Shown here piece after piece: positions 6,265 through 12,044 of a stretch of 12,779 nt of DNA (position 1 is its first letter; each line of letters opens with the position of its first letter). The position numbers were made by a program, and so were the translations under genes. The notes beneath the pieces are model-generated. The model saw nothing but the letters and a program-made list of their open reading frames with translations, had not been told where the DNA came from and ran no database searches. Source of the DNA: Clostridia bacterium (lineage in GTDB: Bacteria; Bacillota; Clostridia; Christensenellales; Borkfalkiaceae); NCBI GenBank assembly GCA_017505675.1, contig JAFVOV010000021.1, positions 1 through 12,779 of the forward strand. The letters are read 5' to 3'.

Positions 6265-7401
6265 ATGATATATTTTGATAACGCCGCAACCGGCGGATTT
6301 AAACCGAGAGCAGTAACTGACGCCGCTGAAAACGTTATACGTTATTTATCGGCAAACCCCGGAAGAAGCGGTCACCGCTTATCAATTACAGGCGCGCAGA
6401 TAATTTCAAGCGCAAGGGAATCTTTAGGTTCGTTTTTTAACGCGCCTTTAGACCGCGTTATTTTCACCAAAAACTGTACCGAAGCGCTTAACCTTGCTAT
6501 ATTTGGAACTCTTAAAACGGGCGGGCATATAGTAACCACCACTTTTGAACACAACTCCGTTCTGCGCCCGCTAACAGCGCTTAAAAATCAAGGGCTTATT
6601 GAACTTGACGTAGTTTCACCTACGGAAAACACCAATATTTTAACTGCAATAAAAAACGCCGTTAAAGCAAACACCTATCTTATTATAACCACAGCCGTAT
6701 CTAACGTTACGGGTGAAATTTTACCCGTAAGAAAAATAGGCGAAATTGCAAAAGAACGCGACCTTTTATACCTTGTTGACGGCGCGCAAGGCGGTGGGCA
6801 TATTCCGCTTGATTTAATTAAAGACGGTATTTCTATGCTTGCGCTTGCAGGGCATAAAGGGCTTTACGGCATTATGGGTAGTGGCGCGCTACTATTTTGT
6901 GAAGGCGTTACGGTTGAACCGCTGATTTACGGCGGAACGGGTAGCGAATCTTTTAATCTAAATCAGCCGTCAATCTACCCTGAAAAACTTGAAGCAGGCA
7001 CACACAACTTGCCCGCCATAGCCGCCCTAAAAGAAGGCGTTGACTTTATAAGCAAAAACCTTTCTAATTTTTCCAAACACCTATATTCTGCAACCGAATA
7101 TGCAATTTTTGGCTTACACCAAATTTCGGGGGTAAAGGTTTACTCTACCCCCAACCCTGCTGGAATTATTGCCTTTTCCGTATTAGATAAAGACAGCACG
7201 GATATTGCCGACACGCTAAACGCCGACTACGATATTGCCGTGCGCGGTGGGCTACATTGCGCTCCGCTTACGCATAAATATTACGGTACTGATAAAACGG
7301 GCTTAATAAGAATTAGCCTTGCCGTGCAAAATTCTTCAAGTGAGATAAATTATTTTATTAAAGCGGTAAATAAAATTGTTGGCGAAGTTAAATCTTTTTA
7401 A
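6265..7401 (+). CDS. Class V aminotransferase-fold cysteine desulfurase family protein (TIGR01977-like)
   Basis: 378 residues. Fold-type I PLP enzyme that should take sulfur (or selenium) from cysteine as a persulfide. The PLP-binding Lys is in ALAGHKGLYG (Lys198); His96 (FEHNSV), Asp172 and Gln175 (VDGAQ) hold the cofactor. The C-terminal RGGLHCAPLTHKYYGT has Cys332 where the family's active-site Cys sits, and TGLIRISL follows. The NPGRSGH segment near 31-37 fits the subfamily. A TTG start at 6241 is possible, but AAGGAG lies at 6253 and the family begins with IYFDNAAT, so the ATG at 6265 is chosen. It diverges from the DUF3343 gene, the recurrent neighbour of this subfamily, and overlaps the 3' end of the convergent small gene by 14 bases. 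This is not the IscS of Fe-S assembly. Confidence 0.88.
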   Translation: MIYFDNAATGGFKPRAVTDAAENVIRYLSANPGRSGHRLSITGAQIISSARESLGSFFNAPLDRVIFTKNCTEALNLAIFGTLKTGGHIVTTTFEHNSVLRPLTALKNQGLIELDVVSPTENTNILTAIKNAVKANTYLIITTAVSNVTGEILPVRKIGEIAKERDLLYLVDGAQGGGHIPLDLIKDGISMLALAGHKGLYGIMGSGALLFCEGVTVEPLIYGGTGSESFNLNQPSIYPEKLEAGTHNLPAIAALKEGVDFISKNLSNFSKHLYSATEYAIFGLHQISGVKVYSTPNPAGIIAFSVLDKDSTDIADTLNADYDIAVRGGLHCAPLTHKYYGTDKTGLIRISLAVQNSSSEINYFIKAVNKIVGEVKSF

Positions 7402-7669
7402 TTTCTTCTGCAACCTTAAACAAAATTTTCCGCTTTTGCGCGTCTATCATAGGGGATAACATATTAACGAAATTATCTATATCCGCATTTGATAAAGTGC
7501 CTTGTTCTTTGCCCCTTTTTGCTTCGTCGTAAATGGCTTTAATAAGTTCGGTTTGGCTTTTACCATCAAACTTATTTGCAAGTGAAGTTACTAATTTCAT
7601 TATATTATCAGGCGCGCCGTTACCCTTGTTACCACCGCTTTTCTTTGCGTAACTGTTAAAATCGTCCAT
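7388..7669 (-). CDS. Small soluble helical protein, unrecognised
   Basis: 93 residues from the ATG at 7669, chosen because AAGGAG lies six bases before it; an in-frame upstream ATG (7696) has no such site. Residues 1-24 are Gly/Asn/Lys-rich and probably disordered. Residues 25-93 look helical and charged (NIMKLVTSLANKFDGKSQTELIKAIYDEAKRGKEQGTLSNADIDNFVNMLSPMIDAQKRKILFKVAEEIKKI). There are no Cys residues and no membrane segment. I do not recognise a named family. It overlaps the 3' end of the desulfurase gene by 14 bases and diverges from another small gene at 7742 with only 72 bases between, so the two may share control. Confidence 0.68.
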   Translation of the reverse strand: MDDFNSYAKKSGGNKGNGAPDNIMKLVTSLANKFDGKSQTELIKAIYDEAKRGKEQGTLSNADIDNFVNMLSPMIDAQKRKILFKVAEEIKKI

Positions 7670-7720
7670 AAAAATCTCCTTATAAAATTTTTTCAATTTT
7701 ATTTTATGTTTAACATATAC

Positions 7721-7726
7721 TATAAT
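7721..7726 (+). promoter_or_regulatory. Consensus -10 box upstream of the small gene at 7742
   Basis: A perfect TATAAT, without a clear -35 box. Transcription would begin near 7733, at the ribosome binding site GGAGAG (7733-7738) itself, leaving about nine bases of leader. Confidence 0.3.
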
Positions 7727-7741
7727 GTTAGCGGAGAGATT

Positions 7742-8035
7742 ATGGAAATATTACAATTTTTATTATCTTTAATATCAAAAAATTTTGGCGGTGGCATTTT
7801 AGAGCCTATAATAAATATTTTAAAAGACAATTCTTTTGATATAAAAAAGGCGTTAAATAGCCTTTCGCCAGAAACGCTCGCCCCGATAGTAAAGCAATTT
7901 ATGAAAATGAACGAAAATAAAAACCCGACGGAACACGTCGGGCTAGGCGAAGGCTTAAAGCCTATCGCAAATATTGCAGATAAAAATATAGTTTATACGC
8001 TAAATAGGTATTTTTACGATACGGCAGACGTTTAA
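7742..8035 (+). CDS. Small helical protein, unrecognised
   Basis: 97 residues from the ATG at 7742, preceded by GGAGAG; an in-frame ATG at 7706 lacks a site. The N-terminus (MEILQFLLSLISKNFGGGILEPIINIL) is moderately hydrophobic and amphipathic; then come two helical stretches (FDIKKALNSLSPETLAPIVKQFMKM) and a Gly-containing turn (HVGLGEGLKPIANIADKNIVYTLNRYF). No signal peptide or Cys. The codons for about KNPTEHVG coincide with a strong terminator hairpin serving the opposite strand, a constraint on this stretch. Its stop shares TTAA with that of the S41 protease. I cannot assign a family; the ribosome binding site and divergent pairing suggest it is a real gene. Confidence 0.62.
   Translation: MEILQFLLSLISKNFGGGILEPIINILKDNSFDIKKALNSLSPETLAPIVKQFMKMNENKNPTEHVGLGEGLKPIANIADKNIVYTLNRYFYDTADV
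7919..7942 (-). terminator. Intrinsic terminator for the regulator-S41 protease operon, inside the opposite gene
   Basis: On the minus strand CCCGACG (7936-7942) pairs perfectly with CGTCGGG (7924-7930) around a five-base loop and is followed by TTTTT, A, TTTT (7914-7923). It lies about 90 bases beyond the protease stop, within the plus-strand gene at 7742-8035. On the plus strand the hairpin is not followed by T, so the direction is clear. Confidence 0.8.
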
Positions 8036-9333
8036 GATAAAACTTCTACGGCTCGCAATATCGCGCTGTTCCCCTTTTCCGTTGCGTTAGCGCCTTCCGC
8101 TATTATGCCTACGCCGTGAATACAAGTGGTTTTATCCGGCCACAACACGCGCGCGGTGGTAAGTTTAAACGCCCCGCCTTTAAGTAGCCAGTAAGTTGTT
8201 TGCATTATACCCTTGCCGTAAGTTCTTGCAACGCCATCAGCATTTTTTTCTATAATCAAATTATCCTTACTAAACCTATCGCCGTAAGTTAGCATAGCGC
8301 CTATTAAACATTCTGATGCAGACGCGGTATCCGAATTTGCAAGCACGGCAATTTCTTCAATATTCTCATAAAAATTACTCTTTTTAAAAGAATAAGTTTC
8401 ACTGCCCGTTTTACTCTCTGTGAGAGCAACCGCCGTGTTCTTTTCCCCGTTATTGTAAATTAAGCAAGATGCAACTTCAGTTAAAACGTCCATATACCCG
8501 CCACCGTTTCCGCGAAGGTCTAAAATTAGTTTAGTTCTTCCGCGCTCTTTCATAAAATCAAGCGCTTTTTTCAACTGACTTGCCGCGCCACCTTCAAAGT
8601 GGTCTAATTTTATATAAGCCACGTTTGCGCTTAAAACGCTCATCCTTTCGCTACTATCGCTTACGCCTTTTAAGCCGTCATTATCCGCGCGGAAAACGAA
8701 ACGCATCTCGCTATCATAGTAACTTACGTAAGACGCGGTAAAATCATAAGCCGAAAAAGAAAAACTTTTTCCACTAAATTCACCGTCTCTATCAACCGTT
8801 AAATTAAGCACGGAATTTTCCGTACCCGTTGCAATAAGAGAAGTTAAGTCCGTTGCTTTTATAATGGTTATAGGTTCACCGCCGTCAATATTTGCAGAAA
8901 TAATTTTATCACCTGCTTTTAGACCTACTAACTCTGCAGGGGAATTACCCGTTACGCCGTAAATTATATTGCTTTCAGTATAAATAGAAAAGCCGTAACC
9001 GCTATAATTGCCTTTGCTTTTTTGCTGTAACGCCTTATATTCTTGTTCGTCGTAATAAGCGGAATATTCATCTAAAAGACCGTTTACTAAAGCGTCTGCG
9101 TAATCACTTTCAGTTAATTCACGCATTTCACCTGTTTTCGGGTCAAAAACGTAACCGAAATTTTCAATAATTCTAACCAAATCACTAGTTACGGTTACTT
9201 CTTTCTTTTCAATTAAATATCTAAAAAAATAGCCGCCCACGAAAGAAACCAAAACGACTAAAACCGTTATTAACGATACGATTAACTTTGTCTTTTTTTT
9301 CTTTTGCGGACGGTTTTTAATATTATTTTCCAT
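8032..9333 (-). CDS. S41 family carboxy-terminal processing protease (CtpA-like)
   Basis: 433 residues. After a basic cytoplasmic start (KNRPQKKKKTK) one helix (about 17-39) anchors the protein, with the rest outside the membrane. A PDZ-like domain spans about 105-185 (SGYGFSIYTESNIIYGVTGNSPAELVGLKAGDKIISANI). The S41 core covers about 225-433: VAYIKLDHFEGGAASQLKKAL, LDLRGNGGGY (271-280), NSDTASASE with Ser338 as the nucleophile, and TYGKGIMQ with Lys374 as the general base, a Ser/Lys dyad. Such enzymes trim envelope proteins from their C-termini. It follows the CdaR-type regulator with four bases between; its AGGTAA site includes that gene's stop, so translation is coupled. The substrate is unknown. 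A B. subtilis CtpA or CtpB role cannot be told apart. Confidence 0.93.
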   Translation of the reverse strand: MENNIKNRPQKKKKTKLIVSLITVLVVLVSFVGGYFFRYLIEKKEVTVTSDLVRIIENFGYVFDPKTGEMRELTESDYADALVNGLLDEYSAYYDEQEYKALQQKSKGNYSGYGFSIYTESNIIYGVTGNSPAELVGLKAGDKIISANIDGGEPITIIKATDLTSLIATGTENSVLNLTVDRDGEFSGKSFSFSAYDFTASYVSYYDSEMRFVFRADNDGLKGVSDSSERMSVLSANVAYIKLDHFEGGAASQLKKALDFMKERGRTKLILDLRGNGGGYMDVLTEVASCLIYNNGEKNTAVALTESKTGSETYSFKKSNFYENIEEIAVLANSDTASASECLIGAMLTYGDRFSKDNLIIEKNADGVARTYGKGIMQTTYWLLKGGAFKLTTARVLWPDKTTCIHGVGIIAEGANATEKGNSAILRAVEVLS

Positions 9334-9337
9334 AAAT

Positions 9338-10378
9338 TTACCTGACTAATCTTGAAAGTATGGTTATCAAACGGAAAGTTACGGCATCTGAAAATTTGCG
9401 AATATTAAGCCCCGTAGCCTTTTCTATTTTATCAAGCCTATAAGTTAAAGTGTTTCTGTGAAGATATAATTTTCTTGAAGTTTCGCTTATATTTAAACTG
9501 TTTTCCAAAAATTCTTCAGCGGTGTTTATCATTTCTTCGTCGCTAAAAATTTCCCTAGCGCCGGAATCAAGTAGCGTTTCTAAATTTTCATTAAGTTTAT
9601 ATTTGGGCAAATCTTCAAGCATTTTAATTAAAACGTATTCTTTAAACGAATGAATATCACCCCTAGAATCAATGGCGTTTCTCATTCTAACAGCCGTCAT
9701 TGCTTGTAAAAAAGAAGTGCTTAAATCGGCAACCGTCTTAACCGTTCCGCCGATAGCGATACGAATATGCGCGCCCGTTTCTTCATAAACGGACTGCTTT
9801 AAAAACTCTGCGTATTCGGTGGATGACTGATACTCGTTACTTTCTTCGTCAACGAACTTAACGAAAGCAAATTGCCCGTCGTCTATCCTAACCATAAAGT
9901 CTAACCCTTCAGAGCCGTAATTATTCAGTAATTCTTTAACTTCTTTAGAATGTTTTTCCGGAACGCTTATAACTAAAACGAACGCGGGCATATCACGCAT
10001 TGAATATTTACGCATATACCTTGAAATCTGCGAATGGTTGGTTTCGCCTAAAAGAATTGCCTTGCAAAAATCCGAACGAGAAAGACCGTATTCTTTAAAA
10101 TACGAGTTTTCTGCAAGTTCGCCTATTAAATACGCGTAATTTTTTTCCGTAGCGCCTATGCCTTGAATACTGCCTATAAAGCATTTGCTTTTATATTTTA
10201 TTAAAAATAGAGTTCTGTTATTTTCTTTATCGGTAACGACGCCTTCAAAATCAGTAGGAACGGTTGACTTTGCGTTATCACACCCCGCAATAAATTCACC
10301 ACCCGCGTCGTAAACGGAAAAATCAATCCCCGTTTTTTCCCTTATGCCGTTAATAAATATCCTTATATCCGCATCCAT
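9338..10378 (-). CDS. CdaR/PucR-type transcriptional regulator
   Basis: 346 residues. Residues 1-95 form an N-terminal sensing region of PAS-like or sugar-diacid-recognition type (RIFINGIREKTGIDFSVYDAGGEFIAG). Residues about 100-240 resemble the degenerate GGDEF-like domain of CdaR (IRIAIGGTVKTVADLSTSFLQAMTAVRM at 205-232). Residues 284-341 are the PucR C-terminal helix-turn-helix (PF13556): NTAEEFLENSLNISETSRKLYLHRNTLTYRLDKIEKATGLNIRKFSDAVTFRL. In CdaR the ligand is a sugar diacid; here the effector is unknown. It may control its own operon with the S41 protease. AAGG lies eight bases before the ATG. A TATAAT directly before the ATG is too close to act as its promoter. The better promoter lies at 10576-10604, implying a structured leader of about 190 bases. 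Confidence 0.85.
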   Translation of the reverse strand: MDADIRIFINGIREKTGIDFSVYDAGGEFIAGCDNAKSTVPTDFEGVVTDKENNRTLFLIKYKSKCFIGSIQGIGATEKNYAYLIGELAENSYFKEYGLSRSDFCKAILLGETNHSQISRYMRKYSMRDMPAFVLVISVPEKHSKEVKELLNNYGSEGLDFMVRIDDGQFAFVKFVDEESNEYQSSTEYAEFLKQSVYEETGAHIRIAIGGTVKTVADLSTSFLQAMTAVRMRNAIDSRGDIHSFKEYVLIKMLEDLPKYKLNENLETLLDSGAREIFSDEEMINTAEEFLENSLNISETSRKLYLHRNTLTYRLDKIEKATGLNIRKFSDAVTFRLITILSRLVR

Positions 10379-10403
10379 ATTATACCTTATTTGACTTTAA
10401 TAA

Positions 10404-10567
10404 TAGGCGATGGCGCAATAAATGGTTGATTTAAAAGGGTGGATAAAAAGCAAGCAAGAGTAGACAAACGCCCGAAGTTAATAGTTTACATATTAACAAG
10501 GACTTTAACGACCTATTGCGTAGTTTTTTATTTGCACTTTATCAACCGTTAGTTGCGTTAGAGCCTA
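10404..10567 (+). ncRNA. Candidate structured RNA, long rod-like hairpin, unclassified
   Basis: The outer arms 10404-10430 and 10541-10567 pair over 27 positions: 24 pairs, a tandem G-A/A-G at 10409-10410 with 10561-10562, and one A-A. After a three-base bulge, 10434-10451 pairs with 10523-10540 over 18 positions with one G-A mismatch, and 10454-10460 with 10513-10519 with another. An apical hairpin (10477-10483 with 10491-10497, perfect) caps it; its loop could pair with 10460-10465. Eight of the pairs are G-U on the plus strand and would be A-C on the minus strand, so the plus strand is the likelier RNA. T7 lies at 10585-10591. No good plus-strand promoter is seen; TATTAT at 10378-10383 is the best -10. 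Shape and size recall 6S RNA, but I see no conserved 6S bubble. It could instead fold as a leader of the minus-strand regulator. Confidence 0.5.
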
Positions 10568-10575
10568 ACAATAAG

Positions 10576-10604
10576 ATAATATCATTTTTTTAGTAAAATT
10601 ACAA
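10576..10604 (-). promoter_or_regulatory. Promoter for the regulator-S41 protease operon
   Basis: TTGTAA (10599-10604), 17 bases, then TATTAT (10576-10581) with TGA just before it (extended -10). Transcription would start near 10569, at the edge of the rod-like inverted repeat, giving a leader of about 190 bases to the regulator ATG. Confidence 0.55.
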
Positions 10605-10617
10605 TTAAAAAAAAGTC

Positions 10618-10638
10618 TTTTATGCAATTTGCATAAAA
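10618..10638. repeat. 21-base near-perfect palindrome, candidate operator
   Basis: Ten-base arms TTTTATGCAA and TTGCATAAAA match perfectly around one central T. It lies just upstream of the minus-strand promoter at 10576-10604 and overlaps the T-tract of the terminator at 10635-10670. A regulator dimer site (for example the adjacent CdaR-type protein) is a reasonable guess. Confidence 0.45.
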
Positions 10639-10670
10639 AATAATCGCACCGCTATATAAAAACGGTGCGA
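10635..10670 (-). terminator. Intrinsic terminator of the FprA/ceramidase-like operon
   Basis: TCGCACCG (10644-10651) and CGGTGCGA (10663-10670) are perfect eight-base arms around an 11-base loop. On the minus strand the hairpin begins seven bases past the stop codon and runs into TTATTTTTT (10635-10643). Confidence 0.85.
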
Positions 10671-10676
10671 ATTAGT

Positions 10677-12032
10677 TTAATTCAATTCTTTAATCATTTC
10701 TTCCGACGCTTTAATTAGCGTTTCTGCAACGGTGGGCGCAAAAACCGAACTGCGCGCTTCGTAACCGCCTTCGTCATACGCTTCTTTCGTGGGGAAATAC
10801 CCTGCAGAATCGTTTACTATACAACACGGCAAAACAATTCCGTTTTCGCTTGCCTTTTTAATAGCCCTGCCTATACCCGTGAAAGGTTCGCCCGGTAAAC
10901 CTATAAAATAAGCCTCGCCTAAACGAACACCCGTAAGCGTTAGAGTATAATAATCTGGCCCGTTTTCTAAATTAACCATTCTCTTTGCTTCGGCAACAAC
11001 CGTGGTTAGCATCATTCCTTTATAGGGGATTTGGTCATCTTTACCCGCTTTGTGGAGCGCTAAAAGTTCTTTAGCCATAGGCAACTGTTCGGGCGTTGCT
11101 TTGTTAGATGCAATTTTTACCGTTTTGGTTATGGTTTTAAGGCTATCAACCTTTACGTAATTAACTTTATCGTAAACTTGCATAACGCCTGCGGCTACCA
11201 CTCTGCCGATATGCCTTGCGTGTCCGTAACCGCGTGAACAACCGTCAAAATCGTGGAACATATCGTTAAAATCGCCCGCTTGCGGGTGAACGTTAACGTG
11301 GTTTACGTCACCTTGACATCCGTTAAAGAATATGCACTTTGTATTTTCAATGGCTCTTTCAACAAACTTTCTTGTAAAGTTAGGCCAGTCGCCTGAAATT
11401 TTACTTCCACCAACGGTATCAGGGTGATTACCAAAGTTTGCAAAAACTATGGTTTCCGCGTTTTCCCTATCAATTCTAATAACGTTTACCCTTTCGTCAA
11501 CGTCGCCAAGCGGATGCAAAATGTCGGGATTATTTACGCCGGGGTTGGTTTGAATAGAGCCGTCTTTCATCTTAAAACGGCGAACGAACGCAACGTTTTT
11601 TGCTTCGCCTATACCGTAACCCATTTTTGCTGGCTTTAAATCTTGAAGAGCAAGGTTTGCCGCAAGAACGCATTTTGAAAAAAGATTAATTTTATATTCT
11701 TTAAGCAAAGGGTCGTTTTCACCAAAAGTAAGGCTTGCGCCCGGTCCTGTGTGGGTGTGCGTAGAATGAATAAAAATTTCATCACTCAAAAGCCCAACGG
11801 AATTAAAAATCATTTCTTTTATAACTTTGATATCGTGCTTTTCAACACCGCAATTATCAACGGATAAAAATAATGCTTTTTTATCCTTTAATTTAAGAGC
11901 CACTGCATTGACTTCCAAATTATCAAGCACGCCTTCTACTTTACGCTCAACGTAATAGCCGATAATAGGCACGTCTAAAGACGGCGTTATATCAACGCGG
12001 GCAAAACCTGCGTAAAAATCATAATTGTTCAT
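10677..12032 (-). CDS. Neutral ceramidase-family (PF04734) protein lacking the nucleophile
   Basis: 451 residues, no signal peptide, so cytoplasmic. Family marks: GFARVDITPSLDVPIIGYY (9-27), the metal site IHSTHTHTGPGAS (88-100, His92 and His94), FGNHPDTVGGS (His203), and LPGEPFTG (379-386, Glu382) with Tyr residues in AYDEGGYE (Tyr419, Tyr424). These are the expected Zn ligands of neutral ceramidase. The GDVSPN box holding the Ser nucleophile in characterised ceramidases reads GDVNHV (241-246), with Asn244. True ceramidases are secreted and carry a C-terminal immunoglobulin-like domain, not seen here. A different amide or ester hydrolase, or other metal-dependent chemistry, is likely. AAGGAG, overlapping the upstream stop codon, precedes the ATG; it is cotranscribed with the flavodiiron gene 12 bases upstream. 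Family firm; substrate unknown. Confidence 0.82.
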   Translation of the reverse strand: MNNYDFYAGFARVDITPSLDVPIIGYYVERKVEGVLDNLEVNAVALKLKDKKALFLSVDNCGVEKHDIKVIKEMIFNSVGLLSDEIFIHSTHTHTGPGASLTFGENDPLLKEYKINLFSKCVLAANLALQDLKPAKMGYGIGEAKNVAFVRRFKMKDGSIQTNPGVNNPDILHPLGDVDERVNVIRIDRENAETIVFANFGNHPDTVGGSKISGDWPNFTRKFVERAIENTKCIFFNGCQGDVNHVNVHPQAGDFNDMFHDFDGCSRGYGHARHIGRVVAAGVMQVYDKVNYVKVDSLKTITKTVKIASNKATPEQLPMAKELLALHKAGKDDQIPYKGMMLTTVVAEAKRMVNLENGPDYYTLTLTGVRLGEAYFIGLPGEPFTGIGRAIKKASENGIVLPCCIVNDSAGYFPTKEAYDEGGYEARSSVFAPTVAETLIKASEEMIKELN

Positions 12033-12044
12033 ATTTATTACTCC

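Noticed and set aside
7348..7376. Possible terminator of the small minus-strand gene inside the desulfurase gene.
   Set aside because: No stable hairpin followed by T was found; only AT-rich sequence.
10379..10384. TATAAT directly before the regulator's ATG on the minus strand.
   Set aside because: As a -10 box it would start transcription inside the coding region.
10406..10413. GGCGATGG on the plus strand, like the opening of a fluoride riboswitch.
   Set aside because: The following conserved pairing partners and the rest of the consensus are missing, and no plus-strand gene follows.
10437..10442. GGGTGG resembling part of a T-box antiterminator.
   Set aside because: The AACCGCG continuation and a specifier stem are absent.
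10404..10567. Reading the rod-like repeat as an insertion sequence or MITE.
   Set aside because: No target-site duplication or second copy is visible here, and the one-sided wobble pattern fits RNA structure better; other copies in the genome cannot be excluded.
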